Shown: positions 16,586-24,330 of the stretch, one piece after another
Numbering within the stretch: the stretch's first letter is position 1
Layout of the letters: each line of letters starts with the position of its first letter
Assembly: GCA_900549005.1 (NCBI GenBank)
Contig: URMT01000002.1
Location: 1 to 52,325 of the forward strand
Length of the DNA stretch: 52,325 nucleotides
Source: an uncultured Eubacteriales bacterium
GTDB lineage: Bacteria; Bacillota; Clostridia; Christensenellales; Borkfalkiaceae
Direction of reading: 5' to 3'
Program-made: the position numbers and the translations under genes
The notes under the pieces: model-generated
The model's database searches: none
Told to the model about the DNA's origin: nothing
What the model saw: only the letters and a program-made list of their open reading frames with translations

Positions 16586-16834
16586 ATGAAACGTATGATG
16601 TGTTTTACGGCGGTAGAATTTGCAGACGACCCCAACGTCGTCGGCATAAAATATTGGTATGCCTGTCCGTTTGAAGACGTCAAAGAGGGCGACGAAGTGA
16701 TAGCCCCTCTCGGGCGGCACAACAGACTGCAAAAGGGCGTGGTGCGCGAAGTCCGCTTCGACGCCGACTACAACGCGCCCTTTCCCGTCTATCTTATAAA
16801 ATACGTTAAAGAGGTCGTAAAGACCGAGGAGTGA
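16586..16834 (+). CDS. Small PriA-N-like protein of unknown function
   Basis: An 82-residue protein. The segment PFEDVKEGDEVIAPLGRHNRLQKGVVREV resembles the beta-barrel 3'-DNA-binding domain at the N-terminus of PriA (pattern GDRVLVPFGxRxxxGxV), but it is only that one domain and there is no helicase part. I do not recognise a named family, so no function is assigned. It appears to have its own leaderless promoter and lies directly before nfnA, with nfnA's ribosome-binding site inside its last codons. Confidence 0.65.
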   Translation: MKRMMCFTAVEFADDPNVVGIKYWYACPFEDVKEGDEVIAPLGRHNRLQKGVVREVRFDADYNAPFPVYLIKYVKEVVKTEE

Positions 16835-16839
16835 CCAGG

Positions 16840-17682
16840 ATGTACAGAATAGTAAAAAAGCGCGTGCTGAATCCCACCGTGACGATGATGGATGTATATG
16901 CGCCGCTCGTCGCCAAAAAGGCAAAGGCGGGGCAGTTTATAATTCTGCGCGTGGACGAAGAAGGCGAAAGAATTCCGCTCACCGTGGCAGGATACGACAG
17001 AACGTTTGGCACGGTTAAAATAATTTTTCAGATAGTCGGCGCAACCACTATGAAGCTGAACGCCAAAAACGAAGGTGACTACATAGCCGATTTCTGCGGC
17101 CCCCTGGGCTGCGCCACCGAGGTGGAAGGCCTTAAAAAAGTGTGCGTGGTAGGCGGCGGCGTAGGCTGCGCAATCGCACTCCCCGTCGCACAGCGCCTAA
17201 ACGAGCTTGGCTGCGAGGTTCATTCGGTAATAGGATTCAGAAATAAAGACCTCGTTATTCTCGAAGACGAGTTCAGGGCCTGCTCTAAGAGCCTTACGAT
17301 TATGACCGACGACGGCAGCTACGGCAGGCAGGGCGTGGTTACATCCCCTTTGAAAGAGGCGCTTGACGGCGGCGCGGGCTATGATAAGATTATCGCAATA
17401 GGCCCGCTCGTTATGATGAAGTTCGTCGTTGCGACGGCAAAGCCCTACGGCGTGCCCGTAACCGTTTCGATGAACCCCATAATGATAGACGGCACGGGAA
17501 TGTGCGGCGGCTGCCGCCTTACCGTGGGCGGTAAAACAAAGTTTGCGTGTGTTGACGGGCCCGATTTCGACGGCTATGAAGTTGACTTCGACGAGGCAAT
17601 GGAGCGTTCGAGAATGTACTGCGACTTTGAAGCGCACGCGCGCGAAGAGGCGTGCAACCTTTTCAAAAAGGAGGTAGAGTAA
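16840..17682 (+). CDS. nfnA: Ferredoxin:NADP oxidoreductase small subunit, NfnA/SudB type
   Basis: About 280 residues of the ferredoxin-NADP-reductase-like family (sulfide/dihydroorotate dehydrogenase-like FAD/NAD-binding protein). FAD-binding barrel first (AGQFIILRVDEEGERIPLTVA), nucleotide-binding VCVVGGGVGCAIALPVA near 100, and a C-terminal [2Fe-2S] cluster site with GTGMCGGCRLTV and FACVDGPDFDG. With NfnB it couples NADH, NADPH and ferredoxin. ATG 16840 is chosen because GAGGAG ends 8 bases before it; GTG 16831 is possible but has no such site. Confidence 0.88.
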   Translation: MYRIVKKRVLNPTVTMMDVYAPLVAKKAKAGQFIILRVDEEGERIPLTVAGYDRTFGTVKIIFQIVGATTMKLNAKNEGDYIADFCGPLGCATEVEGLKKVCVVGGGVGCAIALPVAQRLNELGCEVHSVIGFRNKDLVILEDEFRACSKSLTIMTDDGSYGRQGVVTSPLKEALDGGAGYDKIIAIGPLVMMKFVVATAKPYGVPVTVSMNPIMIDGTGMCGGCRLTVGGKTKFACVDGPDFDGYEVDFDEAMERSRMYCDFEAHAREEACNLFKKEVE

Positions 17683-17684
17683 AG

Positions 17685-19097
17685 ATGGCCATTCAGCCTG
17701 AAAAACACGCTATGCCCGTGCAGGACCCCAAGGTGCGCGCACACAATTTTGACGAGGTTGCCCTCGGTTACGACGAAAAGACGGCCGTCGCCGAGGCGCA
17801 GAGATGTTTGAACTGCAAAAACAGGCCGTGCGTCAACGGCTGCCCCGTAAACATAGCCATTCCCGACTTCATCACCAAGGTGAAAGAGGGCAAGTTTGAA
17901 GAGGCTTACGTAATAATTTCGGCAAGCTCCTCGCTTCCCGCGGTGTGCGGCAGGGTATGCCCGCAGGAGACGCAGTGCGAAAGCAAATGCACTTTGGGCA
18001 TAAAGTTCGAGCCCGTCGGAATTGGCAGGTTGGAGCGCTTTGTGGCGGACTACCACAACAAAAATTTCAAGGGAATAACCTCGGTGCCCATATCAAACGG
18101 TCACAAGGTTGCCGTGATAGGTTCTGGCCCTTCGGGACTCACCTGCGCAGGCGATTTGGCAAAGAAGGGATATAAAGTTTCCGTGTTCGAGGCCCTTCAC
18201 ACCGCGGGCGGCGTGCTCGTGTACGGCATACCCGAATTCAGATTGCCCAAAGATATAGTAAAAGAGGAAGTTGACGCGCTGAAACAGTACGGCGTGGAGA
18301 TAGATACCAATGTTGTAATAGGCAAAACACTTACGGTGGACGAACTGTTTGAGATGGGCTTTGAGGCCGTTTTCATAGGTTCGGGCGCAGGTCTGCCTAG
18401 GTTTATGGGTATACCCGGCGAAAGCCTTAAAGGAGTGTATTCGGCAAACGAATTCCTCACCCGAAGCAACCTTATGAAGGCGTATAAAGACGGTTCCGAC
18501 ACTCCCATAATGCACGCAAAGCGCGTAGCGGTAGTGGGCGGCGGAAACGTGGCAATGGATGCCGCGCGCACAGCTTTAAGGTTGGGCGCCGAGAGCGTTC
18601 ATATAATTTACAGGCGCTCTATGGAAGAGATTCCCGCCCGCCGCGAGGAGGTTGAACACGCCGAGGAAGAGGGAATTATTTTCGACATTCTGCGCAACCC
18701 CGTCGAGATAATCGGCTACCACAACCCCGACGACAGGCGCGACCCCAAAAACGGATTTGTTACGGGAGTTAAAGTTATAAAGTGCAAACTTGGCGAGCCG
18801 GACGAGCAGGGCAGGCGCCGCCCCGTTGAAGTTCCCGGGAGCGAGTACGTGATTGACGTCGACTGCGTGATAATGTCGATAGGCACAAGCCCCAACCCGC
18901 TTATCAAAAACACAACCGAGGGGCTCGACGTCAACCGCCGCGGCGGAATAATAGTAGAGGAAGCCACGGGCAAGACGAGCAAAAAGGGCGTATACGCGGG
19001 AGGCGACGCCGTAACGGGCGCGGCTACCGTCATTCTTGCTATGGGCGCGGGCAAAACCGCCGCAAAAGCGATAGACGAATATTTGCAGTCGAAGTAA
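17685..19097 (+). CDS. nfnB: NADPH-dependent oxidoreductase large subunit, NfnB / GltD-like
   Basis: About 470 residues, annotated in many genomes as gltA NADPH-dependent glutamate synthase. Two [4Fe-4S] sites are near the N-terminus (CLNCKNRPCVNGCPV and CGRVCPQETQCESKC), then an FAD site VAVIGSGPSGLTCAGDLAKKG, an NADPH site VAVVGGGNVAMDAARTALRLG, and a C-terminal GGDAVTGAATVILAMGAGK. No glutamine amidotransferase or glutamate synthase large subunit is nearby, and the partner directly upstream is NfnA, so electron-bifurcating transhydrogenase is the better reading. AAGGAGGT precedes ATG 17685. Confidence 0.9.
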   Translation: MAIQPEKHAMPVQDPKVRAHNFDEVALGYDEKTAVAEAQRCLNCKNRPCVNGCPVNIAIPDFITKVKEGKFEEAYVIISASSSLPAVCGRVCPQETQCESKCTLGIKFEPVGIGRLERFVADYHNKNFKGITSVPISNGHKVAVIGSGPSGLTCAGDLAKKGYKVSVFEALHTAGGVLVYGIPEFRLPKDIVKEEVDALKQYGVEIDTNVVIGKTLTVDELFEMGFEAVFIGSGAGLPRFMGIPGESLKGVYSANEFLTRSNLMKAYKDGSDTPIMHAKRVAVVGGGNVAMDAARTALRLGAESVHIIYRRSMEEIPARREEVEHAEEEGIIFDILRNPVEIIGYHNPDDRRDPKNGFVTGVKVIKCKLGEPDEQGRRRPVEVPGSEYVIDVDCVIMSIGTSPNPLIKNTTEGLDVNRRGGIIVEEATGKTSKKGVYAGGDAVTGAATVILAMGAGKTAAKAIDEYLQSK

Positions 19098-19125
19098 ATC
19101 ATACTGTAAAGGCAAAGTAAATGTA

Positions 19126-19153
19126 TGCGCCCGCCTGGAAACAGGCGGGCGCA
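19126..19153 (+). terminator. Hairpin with GAAA loop after nfnB
   Basis: TGCGCCCGCCTG and CAGGCGGGCGCA, 12 bp, closed by a GAAA tetraloop. No T-run follows, so it may be an mRNA-stabilising hairpin or a weak terminator; it sits 28 bases before the ribosome-binding site region of the next gene. Confidence 0.55.
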
Positions 19154-19181
19154 CTTACAGCAAGTCATAAGGAGCAATTGT

Positions 19182-19589
19182 ATGGAACTTCAACAGGTCT
19201 TTTCACAGGCGGAAGAAATTGCCGTGTATACTGACGGCGAAATCAGCGTATATCCCGCAGACGGCGACGGATTCAGGCAGATACTTGCCGAATGGAGCGC
19301 GCTTCTGGACGGCTCGGTTACTATGCCGGCGTTCGGCGTAAGCATAAACGAATTTACGGTCAATGCAATGAAGAGCGGGATATGGGTGGAGTTTGCATTT
19401 TCGTCGCAGCAAAAGTCGGAAGGAATGGAGTTTGAAAAACTTCTGGTGGAGGTAAAGCCCGATTATATGGGCTTCAACGTAAACCGCTACAACAGCGGCT
19501 ACGGCTATGCAGGCAGATGCTATTATATCGACCTGCGCGGAAAGAGTATGCAGAGTTTTTATAACTTCCTTTGTTCGGAATTGAAATGA
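19182..19589 (+). CDS. Hypothetical protein, 135 residues
   Basis: Starts at ATG 19182 behind AAGGAG (spacing 8); an upstream in-frame ATG at 19125 lies inside the hairpin and is rejected. The product has no membrane segment or signal peptide, with alternating strands and helices (ISVYPADGDGFRQILAEWSALLDGS, then VEFAFSSQQKSEGMEFEKLLVEVK) and a tyrosine/glycine-rich end NRYNSGYGYAGRCYYIDLRG. I do not recognise the family. It follows the nfn genes in the same direction. Confidence 0.6.
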   Translation: MELQQVFSQAEEIAVYTDGEISVYPADGDGFRQILAEWSALLDGSVTMPAFGVSINEFTVNAMKSGIWVEFAFSSQQKSEGMEFEKLLVEVKPDYMGFNVNRYNSGYGYAGRCYYIDLRGKSMQSFYNFLCSELK

Positions 19590-19617
19590 CGCGCTTTATA
19601 ATCGGCAATAATTTAAA

Positions 19618-19688
19618 GCCCGCGGCATTCTTGATGTCTTTGCGGGCATTTTAAATTAAAAGCTCCGCCCTGATAAGAGCGGAGTTTT
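19618..19688. terminator. Two terminator hairpins between convergent genes
   Basis: GCCCGC/GCGGGC at 19618-19647 followed by ATTTT, and CTCCGC/GCGGAG at 19663-19684 followed by TTTTGTT. Together they separate the + strand hypothetical gene from the minus-strand TSCPD gene. Confidence 0.65.
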
Positions 19689-19707
19689 GTTATATTGATA
19701 TTTAAAC

Positions 19708-19727
19708 AGTACTATGCCAGACATTAT
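19708..19727 (+). repeat. Dispersed 20-bp motif, copy 2
   Basis: AGTACTATGCCAGACATTAT. It overlaps the stop codon of the minus-strand TSCPD gene (TAA at 19726-19724) and its 3' flank. Same orientation as the other three copies. Confidence 0.7.
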
Positions 19728-19975
19728 TTGCAGCTTTTCTTGTATTCTGTTATGGCTGAGGCAAGCTGGTCGGGGCAGGAAGTGCCGTTTCTGCACTGAA
19801 CGCCCTTCAAAATGCCTTCAAGCTCGTCCAAATCTCTGCCTTCGGCAAGTCTGGCCACGCCCTGCGTGTTGCCCTTGCAGCCGCCGATAAACTGTACGTT
19901 GTGAATTTTGTTCTGCCCGTCTACTTCAAAAGTTATCTGGCGCGAGCAGGTGCCGTGAGTGGTGTAAGTAAACAT
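19724..19975 (-). CDS. TSCPD domain protein, TIGR03905 family
   Basis: An 83-residue TSCPD-domain protein, expected length for TIGR03905. Opening FTYTTHGTCSRQITFEV, then IHNVQFIGGCKGNTQGVARL, and the signature GTSCPDQLA near the C-terminus with several conserved cysteines. The domain also occurs at the end of class II ribonucleotide reductases and in some other proteins; stand-alone members have no proven function, but the cysteines suggest metal binding. It starts 3 bases after the DUF4364 stop and lacks its own ribosome-binding site, so it is translated from that mRNA. Confidence 0.88.
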   Translation of the reverse strand: MFTYTTHGTCSRQITFEVDGQNKIHNVQFIGGCKGNTQGVARLAEGRDLDELEGILKGVQCRNGTSCPDQLASAITEYKKSCK

Positions 19976-19978
19976 AAT

Positions 19979-20503
19979 TTAATCTGAAAGGTTCTCGTAT
20001 ATAACGGAATATACGTCGGAAGCCTTTTCCTCCCATTTTTTATATATCTTGTTCGCCGTCTTTCTGTCGGGAACAACGAATTTAAGCTCCAAAATAGGCT
20101 GAACGGGCGCAAGAATTTTAAGGTAGACGGTGTAGGTGCCGTCTTTGTTCTGATAGTAATCCGACCTGCATTCCTGCCTGTTGCGGTAGCGCGAGCTGTT
20201 CTTTTTTACGAACTGCGAAATTTCTTCCCGAACGCTCTTGGGGATTTTGATATAGAAGTTTGCAAGCGTTTCGCGCCCGTCGGGAGTGATAGTATACAAA
20301 GTGTCTTCGTCTTCGTTTACTATGCAGATAAAATTGTCGTCGAGGAGCTTGTGAATGACGTTCACGCAGTCCATATAACCCATCCAGTCGTTGGAGGATG
20401 AACACATATCCACAATCGTCCTCTCTGAAATGGCGCTCTCCATCTTGTCGAACACGAAAAGAATTATTAACTTGTTGATGGAAGTTTCACCAGTGTTGAG
20501 CAT
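19979..20503 (-). CDS. DUF4364 family protein
   Basis: A 174-residue protein of a family common in Clostridia. The N-terminal 75 residues look like a winged helix (INKLIILFVFDKMESAISERTIVDMC then LDDNFICIVNEDEDTLYTITPDGRETL), followed by a beta-rich region (GTYTVYLKILAPVQPILELKFVV). A DNA-binding role is plausible from the PadR/MarR-like winged-helix look but not shown. First gene of a two-gene minus-strand unit with the TSCPD gene. Confidence 0.85.
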   Translation of the reverse strand: MLNTGETSINKLIILFVFDKMESAISERTIVDMCSSSNDWMGYMDCVNVIHKLLDDNFICIVNEDEDTLYTITPDGRETLANFYIKIPKSVREEISQFVKKNSSRYRNRQECRSDYYQNKDGTYTVYLKILAPVQPILELKFVVPDRKTANKIYKKWEEKASDVYSVIYENLSD

Positions 20504-20541
20504 AACCGCGTTTTTCCCCGACGTACGAAAAAAGTGATATC

Positions 20542-20570
20542 ATTATACATAATTTCCTCTTTAAAATCAA
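20542..20570 (-). promoter_or_regulatory. Promoter for DUF4364-TSCPD
   Basis: On the minus strand TTGATT (20570-20565), 17-base spacer, TATAAT (20547-20542); leader of about 35 nt. Confidence 0.75.
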
Positions 20571-20608
20571 CTAAATACTTAAAAATTTATGTGATTTTGC
20601 AAAATATG

Positions 20609-20617
20609 TGGTATAAT
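20609..20617 (+). promoter_or_regulatory. Extended -10 promoter for 20645
   Basis: TGGTATAAT (TG at 20609-20610, TATAAT at 20612-20617) with no good -35 box, as usual for extended -10 promoters. It is divergent from the DUF4364 promoter. Confidence 0.65.
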
Positions 20618-20644
20618 CATTAAAAACACATCGTAGGTAGCTGA

Positions 20645-21412
20645 ATGAAAGGTACAAAAGAAGAGGTAAAAGATTTTCTTTTTAAGTGCGAACAGCTTAA
20701 AAAGAGCAAATTCATAATGGCAACCACGCGCATACAGGATATGCTCAAAAGCATTGTAAACAGCGCCGCCCTTTACGAGCTGTTTCAGGCGGCGACTGCA
20801 AGGTTCGATTATGTTTCGGCAAAACGCAGGTGTATGATTACTTCAAACAACGGCTTTTTAAGCCGCAGTCACCTGGTGCTGCCCGAAAATCCGGGCGAAA
20901 GGCTTGCTTTTATTTTTTGTCTTCTGGTAGAGTTCGACCACGGCTCTGTAAATTTCAATGAATTTTTGCAGCAGTTTTTCCCCGAGGACGGCAGCTATTA
21001 TTCAAGTTTCCAGACCTTCTGCGCAAAGGTTATAACTCCTTTTGAAGAGATTATAAGGCAGCTTTTCAGCGAAGAGCTTTCAGAAGGGCAGATTTCGCAG
21101 GAAATGCCCCGAGGCGCCGCGCAGAACGAGCAGTCTGTTCAAGCAGGCGTTGCGCCCGACCCCGAGGCTGCGGAAAAACTTTCGGTTGTTTCAATACTTA
21201 TTTCGCGCGAAAAGAATATAATAAAGCAGTCGGATATGAGCGAGGGCGACAAACAGAACGGCATAGCCATTTTATGCGAACTTGAAAGCGCCATACGCGA
21301 AGGCCGTGCGGCGGGAGCAGACGCCATTCTGCGCGGATATGAGTATTACTCTGCCTGCCATAACAACTTTTCTCAGCTCATAAATCTTCTCACTGCCGTT
21401 ACGGGGGAGTAA
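20645..21412 (+). CDS. Hypothetical protein, 255 residues
   Basis: Cytoplasmic, mostly helical. The N-terminal half has a compact block (FKCEQLKKSKFIMATTRIQD, HLVLPENPGERLAFIFCLLVEFD), then a Glu/Gln/Ala-rich linker at about 155-185 and a helical C-terminal domain (LSVVSILISREKNIIKQSDMS to the end). I do not recognise it beyond similar hypothetical proteins in Clostridia. The NUDIX gene starts 3 bases after its stop, so they form one operon. AGGTAG precedes ATG 20645. Confidence 0.65.
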   Translation: MKGTKEEVKDFLFKCEQLKKSKFIMATTRIQDMLKSIVNSAALYELFQAATARFDYVSAKRRCMITSNNGFLSRSHLVLPENPGERLAFIFCLLVEFDHGSVNFNEFLQQFFPEDGSYYSSFQTFCAKVITPFEEIIRQLFSEELSEGQISQEMPRGAAQNEQSVQAGVAPDPEAAEKLSVVSILISREKNIIKQSDMSEGDKQNGIAILCELESAIREGRAAGADAILRGYEYYSACHNNFSQLINLLTAVTGE

Positions 21413-21415
21413 TAT

Positions 21416-21955
21416 ATGGATTTGGAAGAAAAGCAGATTTCTGAAAATACTTTATATAGGGGTAAGGTAATAACCGTTCAGCTTTGCGGCGTGGAATTGC
21501 CCAACGGGCACGAGAGCGTGCGCGAAGTCGTGCGCCATTCGGGCGGCGCGGCGGTTCTGCTTGTAAGCGGCGGCAAAATTCTTATGGAGAGGCAGTTCCG
21601 CTTTCCCCCCAATAAAGTTATATGGGAAATTCCCGCAGGCAAGCTCAATAAGGGTGAAAACCCGGAACACGCCGCAAGGCGCGAGCTGGAAGAGGAGACG
21701 GGCTTCCGCGCGGAAAAGCTCGCCCGCCTCGTCGAGGTCTATCCGTCGCCAGGATATACGGACGAAATTATCTATGTATTCCTTGCCGACGGCGCAGACT
21801 ATGCGGCGCAGCATCTTGACGACGACGAATTTATAAATGCGGAATTCGTTGAGATTGAAAAGGTGGTTTCGATGATTGAGAGCGGCGAAATCTGCGACGC
21901 AAAGACTATTGCCGCCGTGTATAAATACCTCTACGACGTGCGCGCAAAGGGCTGA
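21416..21955 (+). CDS. NUDIX hydrolase, ADP-ribose pyrophosphatase type
   Basis: A 179-residue NUDIX enzyme. The Nudix box GX5EX7REUXEEXGU fits GENPEHAARRELEEETGF, preceded by RFPPNKVIWEIPAGKL and followed by VEVYPSPGYTDEIIYVF; the proline-rich spacing after the box is the pattern of ADP-ribose pyrophosphatases (NudF). It would hydrolyse ADP-ribose or related nucleoside diphosphate sugars to AMP and ribose 5-phosphate with Mg2+. It follows the 255-residue gene by 3 bases. Confidence 0.9.
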   Translation: MDLEEKQISENTLYRGKVITVQLCGVELPNGHESVREVVRHSGGAAVLLVSGGKILMERQFRFPPNKVIWEIPAGKLNKGENPEHAARRELEEETGFRAEKLARLVEVYPSPGYTDEIIYVFLADGADYAAQHLDDDEFINAEFVEIEKVVSMIESGEICDAKTIAAVYKYLYDVRAKG

Positions 21956-21994
21956 AACTGGCAATTGGCATACATTTTTCATTAAGCAAATTCG

Positions 21995-22138
21995 GGCGGC
22001 GCGCGGAAAATTCCGCGCGCCGCCTTAAATTTTAGCTATTTATAAAGTTGTCTGACGGCTGAACGCCGCATTCGTCCGCACGCCGTTTGCGAAATTATGC
22101 CGTTATCAAAAATTAAGGGGCTGTTTCCAGCCCCTTAA
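21995..22138. terminator. Two strong hairpins after the NUDIX gene
   Basis: 21995-22024: GGCGGCGCGCGGAA/TTCCGCGCGCCGCC (14 bp). 22113-22138: TTAAGGGGCTG/CAGCCCCTTAA (11 bp, 4-base loop). Neither is followed by a clear T-run on the + strand; the second could terminate minus-strand transcripts. Confidence 0.5.
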
Positions 22139-22162
22139 ACCCGCTGTCTGCGCAAAATCAGT

Positions 22163-22246
22163 TGCAATTTGAAGTTGCATATCAAAATTTTGCAGGCGAT
22201 TTTAAGTCGCCTCCGCAATTTGAAGTTGCGCGCATTTGAAGTGCGC
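22163..22246. repeat. Four 17-nt hairpins with one conserved loop and varying stems
   Basis: 22163-22179 TGCAA-TTTGAAG-TTGCA; 22195-22211 GGCGA-TTTTAAG-TCGCC; 22214-22230 CGCAA-TTTGAAG-TTGCG; 22230-22246 GCGCA-TTTGAAG-TGCGC. Every stem is 5 bp and perfect, closed by A-T next to a 7-base loop; the stems differ by compensating changes. They lie 3' of the cysteine-rich gene (minus strand), so in that orientation the loop reads CTTCAAA. Confidence 0.75.
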
Positions 22247-22294
22247 CTTTCGGTGCGTCAGCGGGCAGCATTTCTTATTGCAAATGCCCGTCGC

Positions 22295-22513
22295 TCAGTT
22301 GCAGCAACCGCAGGAAGAGTTGTTGCCGCAGAAGATGCTTGAAAGCGTACCGTTTTTCCACATAGTATAAACGAGCGCTATGAGGATAGGCGTGCAGCTT
22401 CCGCTGAGAACAGAGTCAATGCCGTTGCCGCTGCAACTTGCGGCGATGAGCAGAAGTATAAGTATCCAGAGGCAGCTGTTGTTTCCGCAGCCGCAGCCAG
22501 AAAAGATATTCAT
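22295..22513 (-). CDS. Small cysteine-rich membrane protein
   Basis: A 72-residue protein from ATG 22513 with a strong AGGAGG 5 bases upstream. Layout: Cys/Gly/Asn head (FSGCGCGNNSC), a hydrophobic helix WILILLLIAAS, a second hydrophobic stretch CTPILIALVYTMW, and a Cys tail CGNNSSCGCCN. Nine cysteines in total suggest metal binding or disulfide chemistry. I do not recognise a named family; the Cys/Gly-rich ends and hydrophobic core are reminiscent of small Firmicute YjcZ-type peptides, but sequence identity is not claimed. No partner gene on its strand; its 3' flank carries the hairpin set. Confidence 0.7.
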   Translation of the reverse strand: MNIFSGCGCGNNSCLWILILLLIAASCSGNGIDSVLSGSCTPILIALVYTMWKNGTLSSIFCGNNSSCGCCN

Positions 22514-22852
22514 ATGTTCCTCCTTGATTTTGTGTTGCAAGGCGGATATGTAATTTTTAGCTTCCGTGCCGCCTTTAAGGCGCCGCGGCCCGTCTTGCGC
22601 TGAATGTTTATACTAAATAATATTTATTTTGCTCCAAAAATGTTACTGTGCGCTCCATTTGCTTGCATTAAAAGCGCTTAAATGTTATAATAGGTAAACT
22701 TTACAAGGTACCTTCGGCGGACATTTTATGCAATAAGTCCGACCGTTTATGCCAAAGATGACCGCCATATACATATTTTGCGGCAGATTCGGCGCAGGTA
22801 TAATAATTTTTTTCTACGGATATTCCTTGCGAAATCCGATGGAGGTATTTTT
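22514..22852 (+). promoter_or_regulatory. Promoter and 150-nt leader of the ECF S-component gene
   Basis: TTGCAT (22663-22668), 17 bases, TATAAT (22686-22691). The transcript would have a leader of about 155 nt before ATG 22853, with several short pairings (for example GCGGAC/GTCCG at about 22717-22741). A long leader before a vitamin-transporter S-component suggests a riboswitch, but I could not match it to THF, TPP, preQ1 or other known consensus. The rest of the stretch shows nothing I recognise. Confidence 0.55.
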
Positions 22853-23566
22853 ATGGAAAAGGTTAAAAAGACCTTTTTTACGGCGAAGAACATCACATAT
22901 ATCGCCGTATTCGCAGCGCTTATTATAGTGTTGCAGATGTGTTCGAGCTTTATAAAGATTGGCGCGACGAGTTTCAGCTTCGTGCTCGTGCCAATTGTGC
23001 TCGGCGGAATGCTTATGGGAGTGAGCGTGGGCGCAGCACTCGGCGCTCTGTTCGGGGTAATAGTTCTTGTTGCCGCACTTGCGGGGCTTGACCCGTTCAC
23101 GCTGTATCTTCTGGGCGAAAACCCCGCGTTTACCGTATTTCTTTGCCTCATCAAAGGAATTGCGGCGGGGGTGGTGCCTGCACTGCTTTACAAACTTGTT
23201 TCAAAAAAGAACGGGTACGTCGCCGTATTTGTCGCGGCGGCCAGCGCGCCCATAATGAACACGGGGCTTTTTATAGCGGGCGCCTTTATAATCAGCGGCA
23301 CCGTGGGCGACGCGATGACCTCGCTCGGCGTGGATATAAGCGGGCTTTCGCCTTTCTATATCATATTGGTGCTATGCGTGGGCGTAAACTTCTTCGTTGA
23401 GTTTGCAATCAACCTCATCTGTTCGCCGGCGATTTACACAGTGAACAGGGTTATTGAAAAGCAGATTTCAAGGAACAGAAAGTCTGTGCCCGCAACAGGG
23501 AAAAAAGGGGATGAGGGCGCGGCAAATGCGCCCGAAATAAGGGATAATAATGATAATTTGTCTTGA
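22853..23566 (+). CDS. ECF transporter S component, probably pantothenate (PanT-like)
   Basis: About 237 residues, six hydrophobic helices (for example YIAVFAALIIVLQMC, FVLVPIVLGGMLMGVSVGA, FFVEFAINLICSPAIY) and a charged C-terminal tail. The layout is that of energy-coupling-factor S components, which bind a vitamin and dock on a shared EcfAAT module not seen here. The 17-base overlap with coaX, whose product phosphorylates pantothenate, makes pantothenate the likely substrate. ATG 22853 behind GGAGGT is preferred over the upstream in-frame start at 22778. Confidence 0.8.
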   Translation: MEKVKKTFFTAKNITYIAVFAALIIVLQMCSSFIKIGATSFSFVLVPIVLGGMLMGVSVGAALGALFGVIVLVAALAGLDPFTLYLLGENPAFTVFLCLIKGIAAGVVPALLYKLVSKKNGYVAVFVAAASAPIMNTGLFIAGAFIISGTVGDAMTSLGVDISGLSPFYIILVLCVGVNFFVEFAINLICSPAIYTVNRVIEKQISRNRKSVPATGKKGDEGAANAPEIRDNNDNLS

Positions 23567-24326
23567 CGTAGGCAATACGAATATAAAATACGCGGTGTTT
23601 GACGGGGAAGAGCTGGTAATCAGCTTCCGCGTCGCCACCGACGTTAAAAAGACTTCCGACGAATACGGCGGGCAGCTTTTAACCATACTTTCAAATAACG
23701 GCGTAAACGCCGCCGACATACGCGGCGGAATAATTTCGTCGGTAGTTCCGCAGATGGACTACACTCTGGAACGAATGTGCGCAACTTACCTGCACATAAA
23801 GCCGCTCACGCTTGCCCCCGGGCTTAAAACTGGGTTGAATATGCGCGTAGACAACGTGCGCGAAGTGGGCGCCGACCGCGTGGTGAACAACGTGGCGGGG
23901 CTTAAAAAGTACGGCGCGCCGCTCATTATAATCGACTTCGGTACGGCCACCACGTTCAACGTGCTCGACGAAAAGGGCGAATTCATAGGCGGCGTTATTG
24001 CCCCCGGCATAAAGGGCTCGCTCGACAGTCTTGTAAACGGCACGGCAAAGTTGCCGAGGGTGGAGATAGAGTGCCCTTCGTCAGTAATTGCCAAGAACAC
24101 CGTCACCAATATGCAGGCGGGCATCGTTTTCGGCTTTGCGGGGCTTGTTGGCTATATCGTCAAAAAAATCAAAAAGGAACTTAAATCGCCGGATATAAAG
24201 ACGGTTGCAACGGGAGGTTTTTCCGAGGTAATCGCAAAAGAGATAGACTGCATAGACTGCGTTGACAAACTGCTTACGTTAGACGGTCTTAAATATCTTT
24301 ATTACTTAAACAGCACGGAGGCTTAA
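23550..24326 (+). CDS. coaX: Type III pantothenate kinase
   Basis: A 258-residue ASKHA-fold kinase catalysing ATP-dependent phosphorylation of pantothenate, first step of coenzyme A synthesis. Motifs: ATP-binding LDVGNTNIKYAVFDG at the N-terminus, pantothenate-binding NVREVGADRVVNNVAG, DFGTATTFNVLD and GGVIAPGIKGS. The length is normal. It overlaps the S-component gene by 17 bases, which implies translational coupling, and is followed after 4 bases by hom. Confidence 0.95.
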   Translation: MIICLDVGNTNIKYAVFDGEELVISFRVATDVKKTSDEYGGQLLTILSNNGVNAADIRGGIISSVVPQMDYTLERMCATYLHIKPLTLAPGLKTGLNMRVDNVREVGADRVVNNVAGLKKYGAPLIIIDFGTATTFNVLDEKGEFIGGVIAPGIKGSLDSLVNGTAKLPRVEIECPSSVIAKNTVTNMQAGIVFGFAGLVGYIVKKIKKELKSPDIKTVATGGFSEVIAKEIDCIDCVDKLLTLDGLKYLYYLNSTEA

Positions 24327-24330
24327 AAGA

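Noticed and set aside
17652..17684. Earlier in-frame start for nfnB
   Set aside because: It lies within nfnA and before the AAGGAGGT site; ATG 17685 has the right spacing.
17685..19097. Glutamate synthase small subunit
   Set aside because: Sequence similarity exists, but no GltB large subunit is present and the neighbour is NfnA, so the NfnB role is preferred.
22698..22852. Known riboswitch in the ECF S-component leader
   Set aside because: Could not place the conserved cores of TPP, THF, preQ1, FMN or cobalamin riboswitches; kept only as an unassigned long leader.
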